Shown: piece after piece, positions 54,703 to 63,812 of the stretch
Position numbering within the stretch: the first letter of the stretch is position 1
How the letters are laid out: the number at the start of each line of letters is the position of its first letter
From: Pseudoalteromonas spongiae UST010723-006
GTDB taxonomy: Bacteria; Pseudomonadota; Gammaproteobacteria; Enterobacterales; Alteromonadaceae
Length of the DNA stretch: 64,000 bases
Reading direction: 5' to 3'
NCBI RefSeq assembly: GCF_000238255.3
Contig: NZ_CP011039.1
Span: forward strand, 917,001 to 981,000
Program-made: the position numbers and the translations under genes
The notes under the pieces: model-generated
Seen by the model: only the letters and a program-made list of their open reading frames with translations
Database searches by the model: none
What the model was told of the DNA's origin: nothing

Positions 54703-57700
54703 GCCGTTCATTAGTGCGTCTATATAGCGGCGCAATACTTATTATAATTGGTATAGTGCTGGCGATACTTAATGCTATTTTTCATTACTCAAACACCTTG
54801 TACTGGGCATGTATTGCAATTGCCCTAGTAGGTGTTTTGATTATTACACTGCCAACTATCAACCAAGCTTTACTGCGCGGTGTACACAAACGTAATCAAT
54901 TTAAGCAATACTCGCGTCTTATTCGCGGCGCACAAAAAAAATTAAAACTGAATGCCAATTTATATCAAACAGCCTGGTATTTAGTTGTGTCTGAAGAAAG
55001 TGTGGGTGAAAGTTTTGCCCAGTTTAACCGTGTTAAATTGTCTTATATGCCCCCTGATATTGCACTTTATCATGTTAAAGGGGCACTAATTTGGCATGTA
55101 ACAGCTAAAGACAACGTAACCCGTGAAAACTTTTTTGCATGGCTTAATTTTGTTAGACCTAAACAAGCATTAAATGGCGTGTTATTGCTAACGGATGCGT
55201 TTAGTCTGATTCAACGTTCACAGAAAACCAAGCAAGACTTTTTAAGTGATGTTAAAGCCCAACTTGAATCAATTTATATTCGTAACGGCATTCAAGTGCC
55301 ATTGCATTTGTTTTTGTGTGGCGTTAACAAACTGGACGGCTTAGCTGAAAGTCTGCACCAGCAAACGGACATTGATGACTTATCTTTCTATTTGGCCGAT
55401 CAAACAACGGGTGTGCAACACTCCTTATCGCATGCCTGTGATGAGCTGTTTAAAAAGTTGTTTATTAACAATATTCATCAAGTTTCACTGCAGCTAGATG
55501 ACGAATTCAAGCGCAAACAGCTATTAGGTTCAATGCAACTCCAATATGTAAAACTTTCTGTTGAAGGCTTTATCGAAGATTTGCTCGACTTTAATGGCTT
55601 GGAATCGCCATTTACGTTAACAAGTTTTCATTTGGTTGAGTCTGAATCAAGTGAGTATCGGGTCAATTTAGCCACAGCGCACACCTTGATTGAAGTAAAT
55701 CAAACGATGCTACCGGTTGTACGAGACGCAAATTTAAAACCGCGCGCAGAATTAACTAAAACCTTTGCGGCGCAAGTATTACCACTGTCGAATTCAGCGC
55801 CAACAAATAAACGTCGCGTTGTTAAGCACTTTGTAAAGCAAGTTGGCATGTTTTCGGTAGGCTTAACGATATTTTCTGTGGCAGCTTGGATTGGTTGGCA
55901 GGCATATATTTACAACGAAACGCTACATCAAGAATTTGGTGACGTTCATCAGCAGTATCGTACAGAGCTTGATAATACCCAGTTCGATATCAACGACCCT
56001 GAATCTATTATCGAGCCACTTACAGTGTTACGACTAGCCTACGCAAAGTTTGATACCGAGCAACATAATCAGCCGTGGTTTGCATTACCAGTGCTGGCTT
56101 CAATTGAGCGCGAGCGTCACTATACAGAGCTTTATCAAAAGCAATTAAGTCTGGCATTGCAACCGACCTTATTAAAGTACCTTGAAGAAGAGTTATTTGT
56201 TTATCTAGAGCTCGAAGACTATTTAAAAGTCATTAATATTAAAGATGTTTATGAGTCTTTTGCTAGTGGTTCAAATAAACAAGTTGTTGCGAATTATGTT
56301 GCGCAGTCATTAAAGCAGGGTGGTATTTTGGATGAGGTACAAACTCAGAATTTTGTTGCACTAATAGAAGATTATTATCAACTGGGTTATGAAAAGATCG
56401 ACACCAATGACAAATTATTAGCGATTGTTGATAGTCAGCTTGCAATGCAAGACACGAATCAATTGATGTATGAATATATAAAGCGATTGCCTGAATTTTC
56501 CCGTTTAATTGATATTAGAACATCTTTATTTGGTGATGAGGCAACGCAGACGCAGCTGTTTCAGTTAAACGGTGATGATGCAAGCTTCTTAGTGCCTCAA
56601 TTGTTTACACCTGCAGCGTTGCAACAGCTGTCATTTATTCCTGAGTCGGCGTTTATGCAACAGTTGGTGAAAGACAATCATGGCTTATTCAAGTCATCGC
56701 CATCGCAACGTGAGCTTACCCGTATTGGTACTTACTTAAAGTACCAGTTTATTAATGATTACATTAGCTTTTGGCGGCAGTACTATCAGCAAATAACACT
56801 TGTTGATGGCTTAACATTAAAGCCAATGTTAAATGCGTTAACCGAAAAACAAACTTCCCCATTAGTGCAGTTGTACAGCACGCTGCGCAGTTATATTAAT
56901 ATTCCACCTGTCGAAGTGCCGACGTTTGAAGATCCGCAAAGCGCATCGAAAGCGCCGAAAAAATTAGCCGCAAAAGCAAAAAAACTCGACAAATTAGCGA
57001 GCTCGGCGAATCGTTTATTAAATAAAGAGCAGCAATTAGCGATTGCAAAGGCTGAGGAACACAATGAAATTAGTGAAAAGGTGGCTCACGCGTTTTCACA
57101 AAACACGCTGATCATCGCAAAGCGTGAAGATATTAGTAATGAATACCAGTTGCTTGTTAAAGAGTTTACTGAGTTGAAAAAGTGGTTAGCAAAAGCAGAT
57201 AACGATGTAGTACCGGGCTTAACTTACTTTAAACAATTACAAACTGAAAACCGTTTTGATGCCTTTTCAGGGCTGTGGCTTGGCAATTATTCAGAGCCTG
57301 TTGTGGCTGATTTAATCGACCTCGTACTTGTACAATCAGCAAATCATATTGAAGAAAAAGTATCGGCTTATTTGCAACAAACTTGGCGAGACAGCGTAAT
57401 ACAGCCATACAACAGCACGATATCACCGTTTTACCCGTTCAATAAAGATGGCACAGATTTATCGCTGACAGCGCTGAGAAGTTATTTCGCCCCAGGCAGT
57501 TCGGTAAATAATTTTAACGATAGCATATTGAGTCACTTCTTAAACGTTGGTAATCAAAAACAGCTCGCTATTTTTGATAAAGATACTGTAATAACGCTCA
57601 ATAGCGAAGTAGAGCAGTTTATGAGTCAGTATATTGCGTTACAAAAACGTTTGTACGGCCGTAATAATGACCTTCAAGTAGCTGTTACCGTGTCGGCGAG

Positions 57701-58061
57701 AAATATGTCGCCAGAGCTCAGTGCATTTACACTACAATCGGGTGAGCGCTCATTGCACTATACTCATGGCCCTGAAATCCCGAAAACATTTAGCTGGCCT
57801 AAAGAGTTTACTGAGTCAAATTTAACAATCACGTTGACAGATTTAAACAATCAAAAGCAGCAACTGAATTACCAGGGAAGCTGGGGCATTTACCGCTTTA
57901 TCAGTGAGCATCAAACTAGCACTAATAGTGAATTGCTAAGCATTAATTTTAAAAATAAACAAGGTGTTGCGATCGCGATAAAAGGTATTGATGATAATAG
58001 CAGTATCTTAAATCCACTGTTTTTTACAGAGCTCACTATACCCGCAACGTTATTAAAATAA
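54699..58061 (+). CDS. tssM: T6SS membrane complex protein TssM (IcmF)
   Basis: A 1120-residue inner-membrane protein that spans the periplasm and contacts TssJ and TssL. Two membrane segments (about 8-30 and 33-55) and a third at about 385-408 are visible. The cytoplasmic region between them, near residues 93-108 (WYLVVSEESVGESFAQF), sits where many TssM have a Walker A (GxxGxGK); here it has lost the GK pair, so ATP or GTP binding is unlikely. The periplasmic C-terminal half is typical. GTG start 54699 with AAGGAG 5 bases upstream overlaps the tssL stop. Confidence 0.93.
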   Translation: MSRSLVRLYSGAILIIIGIVLAILNAIFHYSNTLYWACIAIALVGVLIITLPTINQALLRGVHKRNQFKQYSRLIRGAQKKLKLNANLYQTAWYLVVSEESVGESFAQFNRVKLSYMPPDIALYHVKGALIWHVTAKDNVTRENFFAWLNFVRPKQALNGVLLLTDAFSLIQRSQKTKQDFLSDVKAQLESIYIRNGIQVPLHLFLCGVNKLDGLAESLHQQTDIDDLSFYLADQTTGVQHSLSHACDELFKKLFINNIHQVSLQLDDEFKRKQLLGSMQLQYVKLSVEGFIEDLLDFNGLESPFTLTSFHLVESESSEYRVNLATAHTLIEVNQTMLPVVRDANLKPRAELTKTFAAQVLPLSNSAPTNKRRVVKHFVKQVGMFSVGLTIFSVAAWIGWQAYIYNETLHQEFGDVHQQYRTELDNTQFDINDPESIIEPLTVLRLAYAKFDTEQHNQPWFALPVLASIERERHYTELYQKQLSLALQPTLLKYLEEELFVYLELEDYLKVINIKDVYESFASGSNKQVVANYVAQSLKQGGILDEVQTQNFVALIEDYYQLGYEKIDTNDKLLAIVDSQLAMQDTNQLMYEYIKRLPEFSRLIDIRTSLFGDEATQTQLFQLNGDDASFLVPQLFTPAALQQLSFIPESAFMQQLVKDNHGLFKSSPSQRELTRIGTYLKYQFINDYISFWRQYYQQITLVDGLTLKPMLNALTEKQTSPLVQLYSTLRSYINIPPVEVPTFEDPQSASKAPKKLAAKAKKLDKLASSANRLLNKEQQLAIAKAEEHNEISEKVAHAFSQNTLIIAKREDISNEYQLLVKEFTELKKWLAKADNDVVPGLTYFKQLQTENRFDAFSGLWLGNYSEPVVADLIDLVLVQSANHIEEKVSAYLQQTWRDSVIQPYNSTISPFYPFNKDGTDLSLTALRSYFAPGSSVNNFNDSILSHFLNVGNQKQLAIFDKDTVITLNSEVEQFMSQYIALQKRLYGRNNDLQVAVTVSARNMSPELSAFTLQSGERSLHYTHGPEIPKTFSWPKEFTESNLTITLTDLNNQKQQLNYQGSWGIYRFISEHQTSTNSELLSINFKNKQGVAIAIKGIDDNSSILNPLFFTELTIPATLLK

Positions 58062-58084
58062 ATAGCGTGAAATAAGAGAAAGTT

Positions 58085-60097
58085 ATGGATACGTATATTG
58101 CAGGCGAAACCAGTTACCTTGTTGCTAAAACCGAGCAAGGCAAAGAGTATAGACTCAGTAGCTGCAAGGTTAATGATGTTTTAAACACTAGTTTTTCCAT
58201 CACAACGAATATTATCACTGATGGTGAAGACGTATTTGAGCAACTTGGCAAGTCGCTATCGATCACTTGGTATCAAGATGTGGCGGGACGTCCAAATACG
58301 CTGTTGCAATACAATGGTTATGTTACCGAGGTTCGCGAACTCGAAGCCAACGCTGAATCTATACGAAGCTTTGAGGTTAGTTTATCTAGCTGGCTTTCAC
58401 TGCTGCAATTTTGTCGTACCTATCGCATTTATCAAGCGCAAACAGTTAAAGACATTTTATCCGACATTTTTGATAATGCGGGTTTTAAAGGTGCGTATAA
58501 ATTTGGCGCTATGCCATCAACAAAAAACGAGTACTGTACGCAATTTAACGAAACGGATTATCAGTTTGTTACTCGTATTATGGCTGAAGCGGGGGTTATT
58601 TTTTACTTTACCCAAGACGAGGGAAAGCACACGTTAGTGGTACAAAACGCAAGCGCCCCTTTTTCTGCAAATAGCCTTGCGAAGTTTGACCATACCTTAA
58701 CTAAGTCTGCATCAAACTTACTCATGAGCAAGTTTGAACCTGAGCAAAAGCTAATTGCAAAAAGCATTTCGTTATCGGGTTACAATTACGATAAGGCAAA
58801 AACCGAGTCAGGTTCTGCACAGGTTTCATCAACATCTATTGCAACCTTTACGAATAAAAAGTTAGAGCACTTTTCATTATCGTCTGACAAAGGGGATTAC
58901 AGTGACAGCACTACCTTGGTGAAGCAATTAAGCGACTCTCAGCAAAGTGAATCGCAAAATATTGTGATGCTAACGGATGCAAATATTGTCACTGTAGGTA
59001 CCAGTCTGTCAGTGAAAAATCACCCCAATACACAATGGCAAGGCGACTACAATGTGCTGGCATGTCATCATGATATTGAAGTATCACAAAGTAACCTCAG
59101 TACTAGTTACCAATGCCGTGTTACATGTCGCTCACCTAAATTACCGATTACACCGAAATACCCTGCAAAACCCAGAAACACCGGCATAACAAATGCCATC
59201 GTGGTTGCTGACAGTGGTTCATTTGATAGCAAAGGTGAAATTAACCAAGATAAAGATGGTCGTATCAAAGTGCATTTTTTATGGGATGTGAGCGATTCAA
59301 AATCGACCAGTTGTTACCTAAGGGTCATGCAGCAAACGGCAGGTGTAAATGCCGGTATGCAGTTTATTCCGCGCATTGGTGATGAAGTGTTAGTTGACTT
59401 TATCAATGGCGATATTGATCAGCCGATTGTGATTGGCAGTGTTTATAACGGAAACACCCAGCCACCTTATGCCCAAAAAGATGCGACGCAATCGACCATT
59501 AAAACAGGGCTGGCAGATGATACTGCACATGAAATTTGTTTTGATGATAAAAAGGGTGAGGAGAAGTTATCACTTACTTCGGGTAAAGACTTCGCTATTA
59601 CAGTGGCGAATAACGCAACAACCTTAGTAAACGCTGAAGATTCAGTTACCATCAAAAAGACGCAAACCACATCTATTGAAGATTCTCAAACGGTTACGGT
59701 AAAAAATAATTACACGTTAAAAGCCGACAAAATAACCTTGGAAGGCGATACTCAAATTGAGCTAAAAGTGGGTAGTAACAAAATTACGATTAGCAGCTCA
59801 GGGGTTAAAATAGACGCGTCGAGCATTGAGCTTAAATCGAGCCAAGATACTAAAATTTCTGCAATGAATTTTACTACATCAAGTAATGCTTCAACTAAAA
59901 TTAGTGCTAACGCAAATGTTGATATAAAAGCGACGGCACAAGCGAACCTTGAAGGTACCGCGGGAGCAAATGTTAAATCGACTGCAATTGCTAAGCTAGA
60001 GGGCACCGCAGGGGCGCAGGTAACATCAACAGCAATGGCAAAACTCAGTGGTGCTGCGATGGCAGAAATTACCGGTGCACTGGTTAAAATAAATTAA
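58085..60097 (+). CDS. vgrG: T6SS spike protein VgrG (TssI)
   Basis: A 670-residue puncturing spike. The gp27-like ring (about 1-350) and the gp5-like OB domain (about 370-470, GEINQDKDGRIKVHFLWD, QTAGVNAGMQFIPRIGDEVLVDFINGDIDQPIVIGSVYNG) are present. A needle-like beta-helix (about 480-670) follows. The last 51 residues contain three 16-residue repeats. No extra C-terminal effector domain is fused, so cargo must be attached by adaptors or effector domains. It follows tssM by 23 bases and precedes a small possible adaptor gene by 9 bases. Confidence 0.95.
   Translation: MDTYIAGETSYLVAKTEQGKEYRLSSCKVNDVLNTSFSITTNIITDGEDVFEQLGKSLSITWYQDVAGRPNTLLQYNGYVTEVRELEANAESIRSFEVSLSSWLSLLQFCRTYRIYQAQTVKDILSDIFDNAGFKGAYKFGAMPSTKNEYCTQFNETDYQFVTRIMAEAGVIFYFTQDEGKHTLVVQNASAPFSANSLAKFDHTLTKSASNLLMSKFEPEQKLIAKSISLSGYNYDKAKTESGSAQVSSTSIATFTNKKLEHFSLSSDKGDYSDSTTLVKQLSDSQQSESQNIVMLTDANIVTVGTSLSVKNHPNTQWQGDYNVLACHHDIEVSQSNLSTSYQCRVTCRSPKLPITPKYPAKPRNTGITNAIVVADSGSFDSKGEINQDKDGRIKVHFLWDVSDSKSTSCYLRVMQQTAGVNAGMQFIPRIGDEVLVDFINGDIDQPIVIGSVYNGNTQPPYAQKDATQSTIKTGLADDTAHEICFDDKKGEEKLSLTSGKDFAITVANNATTLVNAEDSVTIKKTQTTSIEDSQTVTVKNNYTLKADKITLEGDTQIELKVGSNKITISSSGVKIDASSIELKSSQDTKISAMNFTTSSNASTKISANANVDIKATAQANLEGTAGANVKSTAIAKLEGTAGAQVTSTAMAKLSGAAMAEITGALVKIN
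59942..60085 (+). repeat. Three 48-bp (16-residue) repeats at the VgrG tip
   Basis: Residues 620-667 of VgrG split into three 16-residue units: ANLEGTAGANVKSTAI, AKLEGTAGAQVTSTAM and AKLSGAAMAEITGALV. The units form the end of the beta-helical needle and could vary in copy number. Confidence 0.85.
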
Positions 60098-60106
60098 ATA
60101 ATCACA

Positions 60107-60634
60107 ATGAATATAATTACCGATGCAATTGTTAGTGAACTAAAACAACCTAAAGTCAGTGTGATATTGGCTAAATACCAAGCGTCAGATAATGCTAAAG
60201 CGCTATTACACCCCAATCCAGATTGGCAGCCTAATATGGCAGTCTCACAGCTTGTTGAGAATGACTTACCACATGATGCAATTCAATTAATTGCGCACGG
60301 TTTACCGGTAATGACAGCAATACGCTGGGGACTAAGTGTTTTATCTAACAATGACCGGATCGCCGCTGAAAATGCCGCTATTTTAGAGTGTGTTGCAAAC
60401 TGGTTGAGTTCACCTAATGAAACCATGCGAATTCGAGCTCAGCAGTTAGCTGAACGAGTAGGGTTGGATACCGCGGCTGGATGGTTAGGCTATGCTGTAT
60501 TTTGGTCAGGCACTGGCTCGATTGTCGCGCCTGAACTACCGGTTGTGATGCCACCGGATAATATGGTTGGTCACGCTATTAATGCAGCGATATTATTATC
60601 CTTGGTGGAAAAAAAGATTGTTCAAGTTGAATAA
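60107..60634 (+). CDS. Small T6SS-associated protein, possibly DUF6931-like adaptor
   Basis: A 175-residue soluble protein, mostly helical. The stretch LVENDLPHDAIQLIAHGLPVMTAIRWGLSVLSNNDRIAAENAAILECVANWLSS resembles DUF6931-type proteins found next to vgrG genes in other gammaproteobacteria, but I recognise this only weakly. It lies between vgrG (9-base gap) and the predicted lipase effector (29-base gap). That position is typical of chaperones or adaptors that load an effector onto VgrG. No catalytic motif, signal peptide or membrane segment is visible. Confidence 0.55.
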   Translation: MNIITDAIVSELKQPKVSVILAKYQASDNAKALLHPNPDWQPNMAVSQLVENDLPHDAIQLIAHGLPVMTAIRWGLSVLSNNDRIAAENAAILECVANWLSSPNETMRIRAQQLAERVGLDTAAGWLGYAVFWSGTGSIVAPELPVVMPPDNMVGHAINAAILLSLVEKKIVQVE

Positions 60635-60663
60635 GTGTCTGATTCGCGATTAAGAGGGTAACT

Positions 60664-61908
60664 ATGAGTACATTCACACTGTTTTTTTGTGGTACCTCGT
60701 CAAATGCGAGAGATTACAACAAGAAAAATATCTTCCACCAAGGGGAGCTTGTTAGTTCTTTGGCCCAACACGCAGCAGGCATTGAGTATAAAGATTATAT
60801 GATTGTAGATGGTGTTGGCAGTGGAAATGAGACCGAATTTATCAAGTTCAGCAAAAGCTACTATGGTGGCGCTTTGGCGCCTATTTTTGGTTCAGGGATA
60901 GCCAGTAATATGCAGCACGCTTTAGCCGTTGTATTGGGTTTTCCATTTTCACAAGGAAATTGCGAAACGCGAAAGCGAGCACAAAAACTACTAATTGACA
61001 GCAAACCCGCTAAATATTCCCATGGTGGCTTTGGTGTGCTTACGAAAAGTACTACTCCTGCTTATGATAAGTGGTTACAGCAAGCCGTTGAGCTGAGTGA
61101 TGATCTACAAGCACATATGAGAGCATTGGTTACACGTATTCAAACGGCTCGAAAAAATGCACCGATTACGCAATTAAATTTGATTGGATGGAGCCGAGGT
61201 GGTGTAAGTTGTTTTGAGTTTGCCAATTTACTAAACAAACATTCGCTGGCAAAAAATATTAAGGTAAATGTTTTTGCACTTGACCCTGTACCAGGGGGGG
61301 TAAACCCATTTAAAGACTACAAAAAACTCGGCGGCAATGTTGCGCATTTTGTTGGGGTCTTTGCTGAAGATGAACGCTCTACAGGATTTAAAGCGCGTAT
61401 GCCTGAATTACATAAGAAAACAAAATACTACACAACATTTATGCCGGGCAGACATGGCACATTGGTAGGCAACGCGGCAGAGGATGGTCAACAGCAGCCT
61501 ATTAAAAATACCATGTTGAGTAATCCGGGTTACGTTACGAGAGACTTTGCGTATAAAACACTTACTAGTTGGGGATGTCAGTTTAAGGCAAATAGTTTTG
61601 CTGCACTGACTAAAGAACAATTGCTAGGTTGCTATCAGATTATTCTGGCTAAAGAGGTAGAATATGCCAAAATGCAAAGTAAATCCTATACTAAATTGAC
61701 CAACGGCTGGTTTGGTAAAATAGATGCAATACAGCGTATAAAATCAACTAATCCTCAACAGCTTAAGACACTGTTTTTAGGTTTAGCACAACAAACAAAA
61801 TACAAACAAAATGACCTCGTTAATCGCCATCATTATGACGTATTGATGGGTAACTCGTTTGTGGTAAAGGGTAATCTATCTGCATTTCCTGTTAACACTG
61901 GATTGTAG
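60664..61908 (+). CDS. Predicted T6SS lipase effector (DUF2235/Tle-like)
   Basis: A 414-residue alpha/beta-hydrolase-like protein. The nucleophile elbow is GWSRG (Ser177) inside LNLIGWSRGGVSCFEFANLL. An acidic residue D207 in FALDPVPGG and a His264 in MPGRHGTLVG stand in the order Ser-Asp-His. The opening FFCGTSSNARDY resembles the FFDGTxN start of DUF2235 proteins, as in Tle1-type phospholipases. It has no signal peptide, fitting T6SS delivery. AGAGGGTAACT precedes the ATG. It may attack membrane lipids of rival cells. The substrate is not readable from the sequence. Confidence 0.75.
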   Translation: MSTFTLFFCGTSSNARDYNKKNIFHQGELVSSLAQHAAGIEYKDYMIVDGVGSGNETEFIKFSKSYYGGALAPIFGSGIASNMQHALAVVLGFPFSQGNCETRKRAQKLLIDSKPAKYSHGGFGVLTKSTTPAYDKWLQQAVELSDDLQAHMRALVTRIQTARKNAPITQLNLIGWSRGGVSCFEFANLLNKHSLAKNIKVNVFALDPVPGGVNPFKDYKKLGGNVAHFVGVFAEDERSTGFKARMPELHKKTKYYTTFMPGRHGTLVGNAAEDGQQQPIKNTMLSNPGYVTRDFAYKTLTSWGCQFKANSFAALTKEQLLGCYQIILAKEVEYAKMQSKSYTKLTNGWFGKIDAIQRIKSTNPQQLKTLFLGLAQQTKYKQNDLVNRHHYDVLMGNSFVVKGNLSAFPVNTGL

Positions 61909-61994
61909 TTGATATCAAATAGCTCATTGGGCTAGACATTCTGCCGTTTGGGTTTATATTCAATTAATTAAAAAGCTTAATAATAAAAAATTAT

Positions 61995-63767
61995 ATGTCT
62001 CTATCTCGCGCTCTGAACCTGGCAGCTAGAAAGGTTGGTAAAGTTTTACATGTAGTAGATACCACCAATTACAATAAGCTGCGTCGACTAGATGAAATTA
62101 TGAAACGGATCAACTCGTTTCGTTCAAACAAAAACCGCTCATTTCTGAAAGCTATCGATAAACTTACTAAAGAAGTCGGCAGCATTGAAGAGTTTAAAAA
62201 GAAATCCATGGACAGTTTGGATAACTTTGAGTGGTTGTTCTACCTCAGTGACAATCAGTGGGAGAGTTTTTGTTTTCAGTGGCAACAAACCAAACAACTT
62301 ATTATTCAGCACCGTCAAAGTAAATTAAGTGAAAAAGATGTGCGTTTGCTGTTTGATACAGTACAAGGCCCATACAACAGTAAAATTCAGTGCTTTTTAC
62401 AAACCTATAAAGGTCAAAAGGCAGTTGCTGACTATGGCAAGCTCACTGACTATTTTAAAGATGTCGCCTATGGACAACTCATTCATCACCCTTTACCAAA
62501 AGAGAATACCAAAGACGATGTTGAAAAACTGATTTGGCAAATGCTTCAAGCACTAAAAGAAGATTTTCGAGAGATTGGTCTTATCATGAAAAAACAAATG
62601 CTGATTTTTGCTAAAACTCAGTTAGAAGTAATGAATGGTGGCACTAATTTAGAAAACTTTGATATGGATAAGTTGGACCAGTTGGTGCCAATAGCTAAAC
62701 GCGCACGTGAACAGCAGGTTATTATTAATCGCTCCGGCTGGATGACTCCGCTTAAAGATATTTATAACACCTATAAAGTAATCGGGTTAATTGATAAAGA
62801 AACGCGGAACCAAGGTGCGTTTGACATGGGCTTTAGTGGCAAGGCTAACAGAGCTAAGTTGCTCAAATATACGCAAGAGTTAACAACAGGTATTTTGTCA
62901 GCAGTAACCGCAACTGTAGCGACAATAGCGTCCTTTGGCGCAACCATTATTTTATGTGTATTTCGCTGGATAAAAGTGTTTGATGTGTTGTCTTCGTTTG
63001 CCACATTAATCCACAGCTTCGTTAAGGCTAAAAAGCAAAACCCCCAAGTAGATTTAACACAGTTAGATTTCAGAAAGCTCAGCACTCGAACAAAAACAGG
63101 TCAGATTGTAATGAATACCATTTCAATTGCATCAGGTGGTTTCAGCGCTGGGCTAGATACGTTTGATATGGTGACCAAGACTGGGAGTAGCCTCAATTCA
63201 GTGACGCAAGTGACTTACAAAACGGGCAAAGCTATTTGGGACACTAAAAATACGGTAAAAAATATTAAAGAATACAGTGATAAAACAAAGTCACCGGATC
63301 AAGATGCAAAAGAAATAGAGCTGTTAAAGGCCAAGGCAAACTTTGTTAAGCGACTGAAAAGTGTTGAAGAGGTTGATTTTACTTTCAACGATCCATTAAA
63401 AGACAACACTGAACTTAAGCGTAAAGTGGCAGCGGCAAAGTCAGATTTGAGAAAGTTTATGGATAAAATGGTTGCGTGGGCCAAAAAAGCACTGAGTTAT
63501 CTGGTTAAAATCTTAACTAAGTTGATTAAGTTTGTGCTAGCTGCACTTATTGTTTTAGTAAACGTAGTAGGCGTTTTGATTGCAGGTATTGTGTACCTGT
63601 TTAAGCGTTTTTGTGAGATTTTAGGGTCTTCAATAAAAGGCTTTGTATCTCGAGCAAATGAAGACATCAAACAGGGGTTGACCTATCTGAAGAATAAATT
63701 AAAGGCAGAAATTCGAAGTATTGACTTGCGGTTAAAACAAGTGCAAACGGTGTCATCACCATTGTAG
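61995..63767 (+). CDS. Unknown 590-residue protein with two hydrophobic segments, next to the lipase effector
   Basis: No family recognised. Residues 1-290 are soluble, Lys-rich and probably helical. A hydrophobic stretch at about 298-330 (ILSAVTATVATIASFGATIILCVFRWIKVF) and a second at about 510-540 (LIKFVLAALIVLVNVVGVLIAGIVYLFKRF) could cross a membrane. A basic C-terminal tail follows. It has no signal peptide. It lies 86 bases after the predicted lipase, in the same orientation, at the effector end of the T6SS cluster. It could be a second (possibly membrane-acting) effector or, less likely given its size, an immunity protein. Neither is shown. Confidence 0.7.
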   Translation: MSLSRALNLAARKVGKVLHVVDTTNYNKLRRLDEIMKRINSFRSNKNRSFLKAIDKLTKEVGSIEEFKKKSMDSLDNFEWLFYLSDNQWESFCFQWQQTKQLIIQHRQSKLSEKDVRLLFDTVQGPYNSKIQCFLQTYKGQKAVADYGKLTDYFKDVAYGQLIHHPLPKENTKDDVEKLIWQMLQALKEDFREIGLIMKKQMLIFAKTQLEVMNGGTNLENFDMDKLDQLVPIAKRAREQQVIINRSGWMTPLKDIYNTYKVIGLIDKETRNQGAFDMGFSGKANRAKLLKYTQELTTGILSAVTATVATIASFGATIILCVFRWIKVFDVLSSFATLIHSFVKAKKQNPQVDLTQLDFRKLSTRTKTGQIVMNTISIASGGFSAGLDTFDMVTKTGSSLNSVTQVTYKTGKAIWDTKNTVKNIKEYSDKTKSPDQDAKEIELLKAKANFVKRLKSVEEVDFTFNDPLKDNTELKRKVAAAKSDLRKFMDKMVAWAKKALSYLVKILTKLIKFVLAALIVLVNVVGVLIAGIVYLFKRFCEILGSSIKGFVSRANEDIKQGLTYLKNKLKAEIRSIDLRLKQVQTVSSPL

Positions 63768-63812
63768 TGTCAAGTATTTGCTTTCAAAATGTGATTAACA
63801 AAAAGTATCTCA

